Shown in pieces: positions 1 to 5,961 of a stretch of DNA of 6,587 bases; the stretch's first letter is position 1; each line of letters starts with the position of its first letter. The notes below the pieces were generated by a model. That model had not been told where the DNA came from and ran no database searches. It saw nothing but the letters and a program-made list of their open reading frames with translations. Position numbers and translations under genes: made by a program. The stretch is from an uncultured Clostridia bacterium. Its GTDB lineage: Bacteria; Bacillota; Clostridia; Oscillospirales; UMGS1783. The stretch lies in NCBI GenBank assembly GCA_937892635.1, contig CALBKB010000130.1:1-6587 (forward strand). The letters are read 5' to 3'.

Positions 1-1225
1 CTTTATTATGTGTCAACTTAAACAAATAACCGTTAGCCATAATGTCGACCGCCGTGACATCCAAAACTTTACTCGACATTTGGCAGGCTACAAAGCGGCT
101 CCAGATAAGCTTATAGAGACGATACTGTTGCGTGGTTAAGCTGTCTTTAATCCGATCCGGTGTCAGTGTGACATCAGTCGGGCGAATAGCTTCATGAGCA
201 TCTTGGGCTTTTTTTGACTTCGTAAAGACATTAATTGACGACGGACAATAGGCTTTGCCATAGGTATCCGTAATATATTGGCGGGCCGATTGTGCCGCCT
301 CTTCAGAAATACGAAGTGAATCGGTACGCATATAGGTAATTAAACCTGTGCTACCAACCCCATCAATATCAATACCCTCGTAAAGCTGTTGAGCTGTACG
401 CATTGTGATCTCAGGACGAAAACTAAGACGACGCGATGCTTCGCGTTGCAGTGTCGAAGTAATATACGGAGCCATAGGGCGAACTGTTTTTTTCTTAGTT
501 GCTACGTCACTAACGATGTAGTCAGCACCCTTCAAAGCAGACACAACAGCATCGGCTTGTTGCTTATTGCTTAATTCAATTTTCCCATCTTTACTGCCAT
601 AGAAGTGAGCGGTATATTTTGCCTTACCGATGCCTTTAAACTGAGCGGCCAACGACCAATATTCTTCAGCGTTAAAGGCCTCGATCTCGCGCTCACGATC
701 ACAGAGCATGCGAACAACGACCGACTGCACTCGGCCGGCCGACAAGCCTTTTTTAATTTTTTTCCATAAAAATGGACTGATTTTATAGCCGACCAACCGA
801 TCCAAAACACGACGCGCCTGTTGCGCATCAACCATATCCAGATTAATGCGAGCCGGATGCTTGAGTCCTTCCGTAACGGCTTTTTTACTGATCTCGTTAA
901 AAGTGATGCGGTTTTTTTCGTTAATGTCCAACCCGAGCATATAGGCCAGGTGCCAGGAAATAGCTTCACCCTCACGGTCAGGGTCAGTTGCCAGATATAC
1001 GCGTTCCGCTTTAGCGGCTTTCTTTTTGATATCATTAATAATATCTTTTTTGCCGCGCATCATGATATATTTAGGCTTAAAATCATTATCAACATCCACG
1101 CCCAATGAACTAATCGGAAGATCGCGCACATGACCGACCGACGCAACAACCTCGTAATCTTTACCGAGATATTTTTTAATTGTCCCCGCCTTTGCCGGCG
1201 ACTCAACGATCACAAGTTTTGCCAT
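1..1225 (-). CDS. topA: DNA topoisomerase I (type IA), N-terminal part, runs off left edge
   Basis: Type IA topoisomerase, which relaxes negatively supercoiled DNA by transient single-strand cleavage through a 5'-phosphotyrosyl link. I translated 408 uninterrupted codons from the ATG at 1225 to the window edge; there is no frameshift. The N-terminal TOPRIM domain is clear: VIVESPAKAGTIKKYL with Glu8, then the acidic metal-binding motif DPDREGE with Asp81 and Asp83. It is followed by FNEISKKAV and the highly conserved VDAQQARRVLDRLVGY and GLSAGRVQSV segments. The catalytic tyrosine is Tyr298 in GLITYMRTDS (codon at 334-332), and HEAIRPTD lies at about residues 344-351. The rest of the core and any C-terminal zinc-ribbon repeats lie beyond the left edge. 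The start is fixed by an AGGAGG four bases upstream. The gene is last of three visible operon members, eight bases after dprA. Reverse gyrase and topoisomerase III are unlikely given the motif order and N-terminus. Confidence 0.97.
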   Translation of the reverse strand, partial: MAKLVIVESPAKAGTIKKYLGKDYEVVASVGHVRDLPISSLGVDVDNDFKPKYIMMRGKKDIINDIKKKAAKAERVYLATDPDREGEAISWHLAYMLGLDINEKNRITFNEISKKAVTEGLKHPARINLDMVDAQQARRVLDRLVGYKISPFLWKKIKKGLSAGRVQSVVVRMLCDREREIEAFNAEEYWSLAAQFKGIGKAKYTAHFYGSKDGKIELSNKQQADAVVSALKGADYIVSDVATKKKTVRPMAPYITSTLQREASRRLSFRPEITMRTAQQLYEGIDIDGVGSTGLITYMRTDSLRISEEAAQSARQYITDTYGKAYCPSSINVFTKSKKAQDAHEAIRPTDVTLTPDRIKDSLTTQQYRLYKLIWSRFVACQMSSKVLDVTAVDIMANGYLFKLTHNK

Positions 1226-1227
1226 AG

Positions 1228-1235
1228 TTCCTCCT
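1228..1235 (-). promoter_or_regulatory. topA ribosome binding site overlapping the dprA stop codon
   Basis: On the minus strand this reads AGGAGGAA and ends just before the topA ATG. The dprA TAG (1236-1234) supplies its first two bases. Ribosomes finishing dprA therefore terminate on the topA Shine-Dalgarno, which favours translational coupling. The sequence is directly visible; the coupling is inferred. Confidence 0.85.
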
Positions 1236-2355
1236 AAACAGTGAATGTTTTCGCAAGGGCATATAAACCACCCGGCTTCTCGGTTATTATGCCTCTAATC
1301 TGCATGTCTGTCAACAGTAAAATTATATTTGTCAGGTCAATACCGGTTTTAAAAAAGATGCCGGTTATGTCCAATTCCTCATGAAGCAACAGGTCGATAA
1401 TCGCACGCATCTGCTCATCCTCCGGCATGGTTGCGGAGTCGGAAACCAACTCTTCTTGCGGGTTCAAATCGGCAAACAAGTAACCGTACTCCGACAAAAT
1501 GTCCCAGGCGGAGGTAACTAGTTTTGCACCGCTTTGTATCAGCGCATTTGGTCCTTCACTTTGCCGAACATCCACATCGCCGGGAATGGCGAACACATCG
1601 CGATTATATTGCAGTGCCCACTTGGTTGTGATAAGCGAACCGCTCTTTCCCGGAGATTGCACATGAATGACACCGTTACTCATGCCGGCAATCAATCGAT
1701 TTCTCGACTGAAAATTTGAACCAAGCGGACGGGTGCCGGGCAAAAATTCACTGATAAGACAGCCGTTGTCTGCGATATCCCAATATAAATTATACTGCGA
1801 TTGCGGATATATGACATCAATACCGCAAGGCAATATAGCAACTGTCTTTCCGCGACAAGCCAGCGCAGCCTTATGCGCACAGGCATCAACACCGTCCGAC
1901 ATGCCTGCGATTATGGTGCAATTCACCTCAGCCAAATCGGTTACGATGGATTCGGTAATTTTTCGTCCGTAGGCTGTCATGCTGCGCGTACCGGCTACGG
2001 CAATATTTAGAATGGACTCTTTCCAAACAGGTTGTCCCAGGCAAAAGATCAATGCAGGCGGATCGTCCATATGCATAAAATTCTGCGGATAATCTTCATC
2101 CCAATAGGTTATCATGTTTACATCGCTATTTTCACAATAATCCAAGATCGGTTCAACAATGCTAAGTGTATTGTGCGCAAGTAATTTATGAATCTGTTCC
2201 GATGATAGAATGCCGCATCGGTTTAATTGTTGTTCGGTAGCCATAAATACGGCTTCGGATGAGCCGAAATATTCAACCAAGGGTATAATATTGCGATTGG
2301 CCGGCGAAAGAAGGTGAACCAACCATACCAGATAAGCCAGAGAGCTTTGCTCCAT
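1234..2355 (-). CDS. dprA: DNA-processing protein DprA (Smf)
   Basis: DprA binds incoming single-stranded DNA during natural transformation and loads RecA; it also occurs widely in species not known to be transformable. From the ATG at 2355 the protein is 373 residues, a normal family length. After an N-terminal helical (SAM/HhH-like) region, the Rossmann core shows the family signatures in order: GTRSMTAYG (from about residue 122), AGMSDGVDACAHKAAL, TVAILPCGIDVIYP, GCLISEFLPGT, the RNRLIAGMS segment with R218-N219-R220, SGSLITTKWAL and DVFAIPGDVD. The last 55 or so residues look like the DprA winged helix. A longer reading from the GTG at 2373 adds six residues but has no ribosome binding site. 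The ATG shares bases with the upstream stop (TAATG) and has a GGGAG 11 nt upstream, so I prefer it. Middle gene of the methyltransferase-dprA-topA operon. Some motif positions are non-standard, e.g. AGMSDGVD for the usual SGxAxGID, but the key residues are kept. Confidence 0.95.
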   Translation of the reverse strand: MEQSSLAYLVWLVHLLSPANRNIIPLVEYFGSSEAVFMATEQQLNRCGILSSEQIHKLLAHNTLSIVEPILDYCENSDVNMITYWDEDYPQNFMHMDDPPALIFCLGQPVWKESILNIAVAGTRSMTAYGRKITESIVTDLAEVNCTIIAGMSDGVDACAHKAALACRGKTVAILPCGIDVIYPQSQYNLYWDIADNGCLISEFLPGTRPLGSNFQSRNRLIAGMSNGVIHVQSPGKSGSLITTKWALQYNRDVFAIPGDVDVRQSEGPNALIQSGAKLVTSAWDILSEYGYLFADLNPQEELVSDSATMPEDEQMRAIIDLLLHEELDITGIFFKTGIDLTNIILLLTDMQIRGIITEKPGGLYALAKTFTV

Positions 2356-3128
2356 TATTTTGACATCTCCCACATGAATATAGACGCGGCAACTGAAGCA
2401 TTTAACGATTCGGTATGCCGTTGCATAGGAATATATACCTTGTTAGAGCAAAGATCAACCGCATCTTTCGACAAGCCATTCCCTTCGTTGCCGATCCATA
2501 CGGCACTACCATTTGAAAACGTTACATCCGTGATTGGTAGAGCCGCATCTTCGACAACTGCTGCATAGGTTTGTATGTTATGCTGATCCAGCAGGGCGGC
2601 TACCTGCTGTGGAGAGTCACAAGTAAACACCGGCACCTTAAAAACAGCGCCCATACTGCCTCTCAATACTTTAGGCGAATATATATCACAACCGCCCACA
2701 AAAAAGACACCACTGAAATTAAAAGCAGCAGCTGAACGCAAAATTGCGCCGGCGTTGCCGGGGTTTTGTATCTGTTCACAGACAACATATCGGCCGACTG
2801 GAGAAATTGTGAGTTGTGTTTTCGGAGTTTTGCCAATAGCAAGAATGCTTTGAGGGGTATCGAGTGTGCTCGCGTGAGCCAGAGCTGCCGGGGCCACACT
2901 ATAAATGGGGACACCTCTGGATTCCAAGACGTTCACCAAATCACGCACCGAATCAAGACGCGTTTGATTAACAAGTACGGAAACAAAGGAAACGCCTGCT
3001 GCCATCGCTTCACGAACCAGCACATCGCCTTCCAATAAGAAGACACCATCTCTTGTGCGAATTTTGCCTCGCTCCAAAGAATTATAATATTTAATGGTTG
3101 GATTGGCCTTGCTGGATATGTATTCCAT
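2355..3128 (-). CDS. TrmH/SpoU-family RNA 2'-O-methyltransferase
   Basis: SAM-dependent SPOUT-class enzyme that most likely methylates a ribose 2'-OH in 23S rRNA; the target nucleotide cannot be read from sequence. From the ATG at 3128 it has 257 residues. The N-terminal part (about 1-95, with SSKANPTIKYYNSL and FLLEGDVLVREAM) resembles the substrate-binding domain of the RlmB/YsgA/TsnR type. The knotted catalytic domain carries all three motifs: motif 1 at 119-136 (QIQNPGNAGAILRSAAAF, Arg131), motif 2 WIGNEGNGLS with Glu215, and motif 3 VYIPMQRHTESLNASVA at 231-247. An in-frame ATG at 3146 would add six residues. I reject it because the AAAGGGGTGA ribosome binding site lies between the two ATGs and the predicted transcription start falls downstream of it. 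First gene of the operon leading to dprA, with a TAATG overlap at the 3' end. Confidence 0.93.
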   Translation of the reverse strand: MEYISSKANPTIKYYNSLERGKIRTRDGVFLLEGDVLVREAMAAGVSFVSVLVNQTRLDSVRDLVNVLESRGVPIYSVAPAALAHASTLDTPQSILAIGKTPKTQLTISPVGRYVVCEQIQNPGNAGAILRSAAAFNFSGVFFVGGCDIYSPKVLRGSMGAVFKVPVFTCDSPQQVAALLDQHNIQTYAAVVEDAALPITDVTFSNGSAVWIGNEGNGLSKDAVDLCSNKVYIPMQRHTESLNASVAASIFMWEMSK

Positions 3129-3133
3129 GTGCG

Positions 3134-3143
3134 TCACCCCTTT
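3134..3143 (-). promoter_or_regulatory. Ribosome binding site deciding the methyltransferase start
   Basis: The minus strand reads AAAGGGGTGA, five bases before the ATG at 3128. No comparable sequence precedes the alternative ATG at 3146, whose upstream bases are the -10 box. This site supports the shorter protein. Confidence 0.75.
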
Positions 3144-3148
3144 CATTT

Positions 3149-3176
3149 ATTATATACACATCCATAAAAAAAGCAA
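3149..3176 (-). promoter_or_regulatory. Sigma-A-type promoter of the methyltransferase-dprA-topA operon
   Basis: Minus-strand TTGCTT (3176-3171), a 16-base spacer, then a perfect TATAAT (3154-3149). Transcription would start near 3142, at the edge of the ribosome binding site, giving a short leader of about 14-15 nt. This is the only convincing promoter I see for the three downstream minus-strand genes. Confidence 0.65.
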
Positions 3177-3200
3177 ATCCTTTTTAGAAAGTGTTTTTAA

Positions 3201-3210
3201 GAAAATTTTC
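3201..3210. repeat. 10-bp perfect palindrome in a divergent promoter region
   Basis: GAAAATTTTC is a perfect palindrome in the AT-rich 151-bp gap between the methyltransferase and the HtrA-like gene. It lies upstream of both predicted promoters, so it could be an operator. In AT-rich DNA a 10-mer like this can also arise by chance. Confidence 0.3.
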
Positions 3211-3222
3211 ATACTTTATCAA

Positions 3223-3250
3223 TAGACTTGCCATAAATATCGTGCATAAT
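3223..3250 (+). promoter_or_regulatory. Possible promoter of the HtrA-like protease gene
   Basis: TAGACT (3223-3228, four of six matches to TTGACA), a 16-base spacer, then CATAAT (3245-3250, five of six to TATAAT). Extended by one base, CATAATA also fits the -10 described for forespore sigma factor G, but no good matching -35 element lies at the expected 17-18 bp distance. The match is moderate, and the gene must have a promoter somewhere in this gap. Confidence 0.35.
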
Positions 3251-3279
3251 AAGCATATCACAATAAGGAGTGTATTGCA

Positions 3280-4464
3280 ATGGATGACAATCAACGTGTC
3301 GAATATGAAGTAATTGACAGGAAAAATGACAAGCAGATTTCTAAAAAAACTTTAGTAATTGTTTTAATTTGTTCAATTGTCTTTTCTGCCATTTTAGGAC
3401 TTGGCGGTGGCGTTATTGGCCATCAACTCATGGATGGGAATTTATTGAATTCACAAAAGCCTGAATCATCAAGTAATGATATCGCCATGGATCAAACACC
3501 GATTGAGTTGTCACAAGAGTCCTATAACCGTGCAGCCGTTGTTCAGAAGGTATACAGCAGCGTTGTAGAAATTACAACATCCGCAATAAATACTTCTATG
3601 TTTATGCCTCAACAAGTGATCAGCGGCGCCGGCAGCGGTGTCATTATTACCACAGACGGATACATCGTTACCAATCATCACGTTGTTGATGGCGCTACTG
3701 CAATAGAAACAACGCTATCCAACGGTGAAACATATCAGGCAAAATTGGTAGCTTCCGATGCTCAAACGGATCTTGCCGTTATCAAAATTGATGCATCGGA
3801 ACTGAATGCAGCAACGTTTGGTGATTCCGGTCAATTAGTTATCGGACAATCGGTGCTTGCTATCGGCAACCCGCTCGGTTCACTGGGCGGCACCGTTACG
3901 GAGGGCATCATCAGCGCCCTTGATCGCGAGATTACCATTGATAATGAATCAATGACCTTGATGCAAATCAGTGCAGCCGTCAATCCGGGGAATTCGGGTG
4001 GCGGTCTGTTTGATGAACAAGGCAATTTAATTGGAATTGTAAATGCGAAGGTAAGCTCCGATTCCAGCGGTGATCCCATTGAGGGTTTAGGCTTTGCCAT
4101 TCCGTGTAATTTGGTCAAAGAGGTTTCGGGTGAACTGATCGATCATGGCTATGTCAGTGGACGCGTTGAATTAGGGGTAACGCTCATTCATATTGCAGAT
4201 GAACGTACTGCCATGATGTATCGTGTACCCAAGACTGGCATATATATCCTGCAGGTTGTAAGCGGCTCCAATGCCGCAAATGCAGGCTTACGGTCAGGTG
4301 ATTACCTGGTTAGCATAAATGACACAAAAATAACCTCAACAGACGATGTTGAGCATATTTTGGAAAAAACATCTCCCGGTGACACCCTAACCATCACAAT
4401 CGAACGTGACGAACGTCCCAAAACAATTGAAATTTTTATGGCCGAATCCCGAAACAACTCGTAA
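3280..4464 (+). CDS. htrA: HtrA/DegP-family membrane-anchored serine protease with PDZ domain
   Basis: Envelope quality-control protease (MEROPS family S1C) that degrades or refolds misfolded exported proteins. The 394-residue product starts with a short charged cytoplasmic stretch (1-23), followed by one hydrophobic segment at about 24-47 that should act as an uncleaved signal anchor. A polar Ser/Asn-rich linker runs to about residue 80. The trypsin-like domain has a complete triad: His134 in TNHHVVDGA, Asp164 in AQTDLAVIKID and Ser239 in NPGNSGGGLF. The family hallmarks GSGVIITTDGYIVTNHHVV and VLAIGNPLG are present. A single PDZ domain covers about 297-386 (AGLRSGDYLVSINDTKI, then the DTLTITIERD strand). 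The ATG is preceded by AAGGAG nine bases upstream. It is monocistronic as far as visible, divergent from the rRNA methyltransferase operon and convergent with spmB. No CssR-type operator was identified. Length and architecture match Firmicute HtrA/YyxA proteins; which paralogue it corresponds to cannot be told here. Confidence 0.95.
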   Translation: MDDNQRVEYEVIDRKNDKQISKKTLVIVLICSIVFSAILGLGGGVIGHQLMDGNLLNSQKPESSSNDIAMDQTPIELSQESYNRAAVVQKVYSSVVEITTSAINTSMFMPQQVISGAGSGVIITTDGYIVTNHHVVDGATAIETTLSNGETYQAKLVASDAQTDLAVIKIDASELNAATFGDSGQLVIGQSVLAIGNPLGSLGGTVTEGIISALDREITIDNESMTLMQISAAVNPGNSGGGLFDEQGNLIGIVNAKVSSDSSGDPIEGLGFAIPCNLVKEVSGELIDHGYVSGRVELGVTLIHIADERTAMMYRVPKTGIYILQVVSGSNAANAGLRSGDYLVSINDTKITSTDDVEHILEKTSPGDTLTITIERDERPKTIEIFMAESRNNS

Positions 4465-4482
4465 AGCATAACAACTTGTCAA

Positions 4483-5001
4483 CTAGCCAAGCACAAGACG
4501 AACCGTTAATACCGAAAAAATAAAGGCGCACAGGTCGGCAATTAGTCCACACATCAGTGCGTAGGGCAGTTTCTGTACACCTGCGGCGCTGCTATATAGT
4601 GCATATGTATAAAACGTTGTTTCTGATGACGCCGCCAAGACGCTGGCCATCCGACCAATACGGCTATCGGCTCCGTATACACTAAGATATTCCGATAATT
4701 GCGCTATGCTGCCCGACCCGGATACGGGGCGCAGAATTGCCAAAGGAATTAGTTCAGGTGGAATACCAACGGATGAGCAAATTGGCTCCATTGCACGTGA
4801 TAACCACTCAACAGCACCCGAACCGCGAAACATGGCCAATCCGGTAAGCATTAACAGTAACATGGGGGCAATGCCAAGAATAGAAACTACTCCTTCCCTT
4901 GCACCCTGTGCAAATTCCTCCAGAATATTAACCTTTTTTATGAAACCCAGCAGCAAAATGCCAAGTATAACGAGCGGTATTACAAATGATATGATATTCA
5001 T
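4483..5001 (-). CDS. spmB: Spore maturation protein B
   Basis: Integral membrane protein of the nucleoside-recognition/Gate domain family (PF07670 type). In Bacillus subtilis SpmB acts with SpmA in spore core dehydration and heat resistance; the molecular substrate is unknown. Read from the ATG at 5001 it has 172 residues, close to the Bacillus protein. Visible hydrophobic segments are about 3-20, 38-58, 83-91, 117-141 and 148-171. Diagnostic motifs are IPLAILRPVSGSGS (residues 85-98) and GRMASVLAASSETTFYTYALY (from 116). Its start overlaps the spmA stop by four bases (ATGA). Only a weak GAG lies upstream, so translation probably depends on coupling to spmA. An in-frame ATG at 5073 would add 24 residues but lies inside spmA and gives an unlike-family N-terminus, so I reject it. 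The stop is 18 bp from that of the convergent HtrA-like gene. Confidence 0.93.
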   Translation of the reverse strand: MNIISFVIPLVILGILLLGFIKKVNILEEFAQGAREGVVSILGIAPMLLLMLTGLAMFRGSGAVEWLSRAMEPICSSVGIPPELIPLAILRPVSGSGSIAQLSEYLSVYGADSRIGRMASVLAASSETTFYTYALYSSAAGVQKLPYALMCGLIADLCAFIFSVLTVRLVLG

Positions 5002-5564
5002 AGTTTTCTCGTCAGTGCCTTTATGAGAAGGATACCAATCACACAGGAAGCAAATGACGTGATCCAAACGCAAGGTAATATGTCCGCGGGTGTCGCTGAT
5101 CCGGCTGTGGCTCGCATGCTGATAATGGTAGGGGGGATGAGCTGAATGGATGCTCCGTTAAGAACACAGAAAACTGCCATGGCTGCTGTAGCGCGACCAT
5201 TTGTTTTCTGCCCCATACGTCGCATGGCGGCAAGACCGGCGGGTGTAGCCGCATTGCCTATTCCTATTATGTTCGAAATTATATTCGTTGTAATATGACT
5301 CATGGCAACGGAGTCGGCTTGATTACCAAATAAAAGCCTTGTAATAGGAGAAAGGAATTTGGCCAGCATCGATAATAGACCTGCTTTCTGTGCAATTCGA
5401 AACAGTCCGCTCCACAACGCCATAGTACCCATTAGATTGATACACAAAGTTACAGCATCCTGCGCCCCGGATAATGTACTGGTAAGTAATAGGTTACCAT
5501 TTCCGAAAATTATTGCTACTATCACAGAAATCATCATAAGCGCAAATACGATATAGGCCAGCAC
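4998..5564 (-). CDS. spmA: Spore maturation protein A
   Basis: Partner of SpmB in the same Gate-domain membrane family, required in Bacillus subtilis for normal spore core dehydration. The product is 188 residues, near the expected size. It begins with a GTG at 5564, supported by a strong AAGGAGG six bases upstream; no better in-frame ATG exists nearby. The N-terminal membrane segment is residues 2-20. The signature stretch TTNIISNIIGIGNAATPAGLAAM spans 92-114, and IQLIPPTIISMRA with TPADI follows at 140-162, matching Bacillus SpmA in pattern. Further hydrophobic segments lie at about 38-55, 125-150 and 163-183. It is first in a two-gene operon with spmB and is transcribed divergently from the AbrB-like regulator. 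In Bacillus these genes are expressed under sporulation sigma control. No convincing sigma-E, -F or -G promoter could be placed at a sensible distance here. Confidence 0.94.
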   Translation of the reverse strand: MLAYIVFALMMISVIVAIIFGNGNLLLTSTLSGAQDAVTLCINLMGTMALWSGLFRIAQKAGLLSMLAKFLSPITRLLFGNQADSVAMSHITTNIISNIIGIGNAATPAGLAAMRRMGQKTNGRATAAMAVFCVLNGASIQLIPPTIISMRATAGSATPADILPCVWITSFASCVIGILLIKALTRKL

Positions 5565-5570
5565 GACGCC

Positions 5571-5577
5571 CCTCCTT
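5571..5577 (-). promoter_or_regulatory. Strong ribosome binding site fixing the GTG start of spmA
   Basis: The minus strand reads AAGGAGG with a six-base gap to the GTG at 5564. This near-ideal site is the main reason for accepting the non-ATG start. Confidence 0.8.
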
Positions 5578-5603
5578 AATGTATATAAAATTGCATTTAG
5601 CTA

Positions 5604-5620
5604 TTGACGAAAAATGTCAA
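5604..5620. repeat. Inverted repeat TTGAC-N7-GTCAA in the spmA/abrB-like intergenic region
   Basis: TTGAC (5604-5608) is mirrored by GTCAA (5616-5620). The left arm coincides with the -35 of the predicted plus-strand promoter. The right arm, read on the minus strand, is a consensus TTGACA pointing toward spmA. It may be an operator, or simply two back-to-back -35 elements. The sequence symmetry is seen directly; the function is inferred. Confidence 0.4.
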
Positions 5621-5633
5621 AATGTGTTACATT
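5604..5633 (+). promoter_or_regulatory. Promoter of the AbrB-like regulator gene
   Basis: TTGACG (5604-5609), an 18-base spacer, then TACATT (5628-5633) preceded by an extended -10 TG at 5625-5626. Transcription would begin near 5640, about 16 bases before the preferred start codon. The -35 overlaps an inverted repeat, which would allow autoregulation. Confidence 0.55.
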
Positions 5634-5655
5634 AAAATAAAGGATGGTGAAAGTT

Positions 5656-5898
5656 ATGAAAGCAACCGGCATCGTCAGGCAAGTGGATGAACTGGGCCGC
5701 ATTGTGTTACCGATTGAATTGCGCAGAAGCATGGATATACAGATCAAGGATCCCCTTGAAATCTATGTAGAAAACGATACAATCATTCTAAAAAAATATC
5801 AAGCAGGATGTGTTTTCTGCGGCAATGCACATGTCGTTAACTATAAAGGTAAAAACATTTGTCCTGATTGCATCAAAGAAATGTACGAACAGATATAA
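5656..5898 (+). CDS. AbrB-family transition-state-type regulator with C-terminal zinc ribbon
   Basis: Small DNA-binding regulator. Residues 1-48 form an AbrB/MazE/SpoVT swapped-hairpin domain closely resembling Bacillus AbrB: KATGIVRQVDELGRIVLPIE followed by LRRSMDI and a LEIYVENDTIILKKY strand pair. In place of the AbrB C-terminal domain, residues 52-72 hold CVFC and CPDC (Cys52, Cys55, Cys69, Cys72), a spacing expected for one structural zinc. The product is 80 residues, a usual size for this clostridial form. An ATG at 5644 would add four residues (MVKV). I prefer 5656 because the GGATGGTGA stretch then acts as ribosome binding site and the protein begins where AbrB does. It is monocistronic, with its own promoter and terminator, and divergent from spmA. 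By family it should act as a dimer or tetramer binding AT-rich promoters during the transition to stationary phase. Its targets here are unknown; it could be closer to Abh or SpoVT than to AbrB. Confidence 0.92.
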   Translation: MKATGIVRQVDELGRIVLPIELRRSMDIQIKDPLEIYVENDTIILKKYQAGCVFCGNAHVVNYKGKNICPDCIKEMYEQI

Positions 5899-5900
5899 TA

Positions 5901-5934
5901 CATGCCGAAAAGCGATGCTTTTCGGCATGTTTTT
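5901..5934 (+). terminator. Rho-independent terminator after the AbrB-like gene
   Basis: A perfect 13-bp stem (5901-5913 pairing with 5917-5929) closes a three-base GAT loop and is followed by TTTTT at 5930-5934. It begins two bases after the regulator's stop codon. There is no T-run on the opposite strand, so it works in the plus direction only. Confidence 0.93.
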
Positions 5935-5961
5935 ACTGCACTATATAATAACGAGGTAACT

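Noticed and set aside
389..574. 61-codon plus-strand ORF opposite topA
   Set aside because: It lies entirely antisense to a well-conserved topA region, has no ribosome binding site and its product has no recognisable features.
571..1035. 154-codon minus-strand ORF within topA in another frame
   Set aside because: The topA frame here encodes intact TOPRIM and core motifs; this ORF is an out-of-frame shadow.
821..1108. 95-codon plus-strand ORF opposite topA
   Set aside because: It is antisense to the TOPRIM-coding region with no supporting start signal or family resemblance.
2766..3038. 90-codon plus-strand ORF opposite the methyltransferase
   Set aside because: Antisense shadow of a conserved SPOUT gene; no ribosome binding site or known motif.
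4706..5026. 106-codon plus-strand ORF opposite spmB
   Set aside because: The opposite frame encodes diagnostic SpmB motifs; this one is a low-complexity shadow lacking translation signals.
5002..5073. Upstream 24-codon extension of spmB
   Set aside because: It overlaps spmA, does not resemble SpmB N-termini, and the ATGA start-stop overlap at 5001-4998 is a more typical arrangement.
5573..5590. TATACATT on the minus strand upstream of spmA, seven of eight matches to the sigma-E -10 consensus
   Set aside because: It is only three bases from the AAGGAGG ribosome binding site, so transcription would start inside or past that site and remove it from the message.
5901..5934. Hairpin considered as a regulator binding palindrome or attachment site
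   Set aside because: The position right after a stop codon, the small loop and the following T-run are fully explained by an intrinsic terminator.
5942..5950. Perfect TATAAT at 5944-5949 upstream of the TPR gene
   Set aside because: Transcription would start near 5956, inside the GAGG ribosome binding site, and no -35 is present; the upstream bases form the terminator stem.
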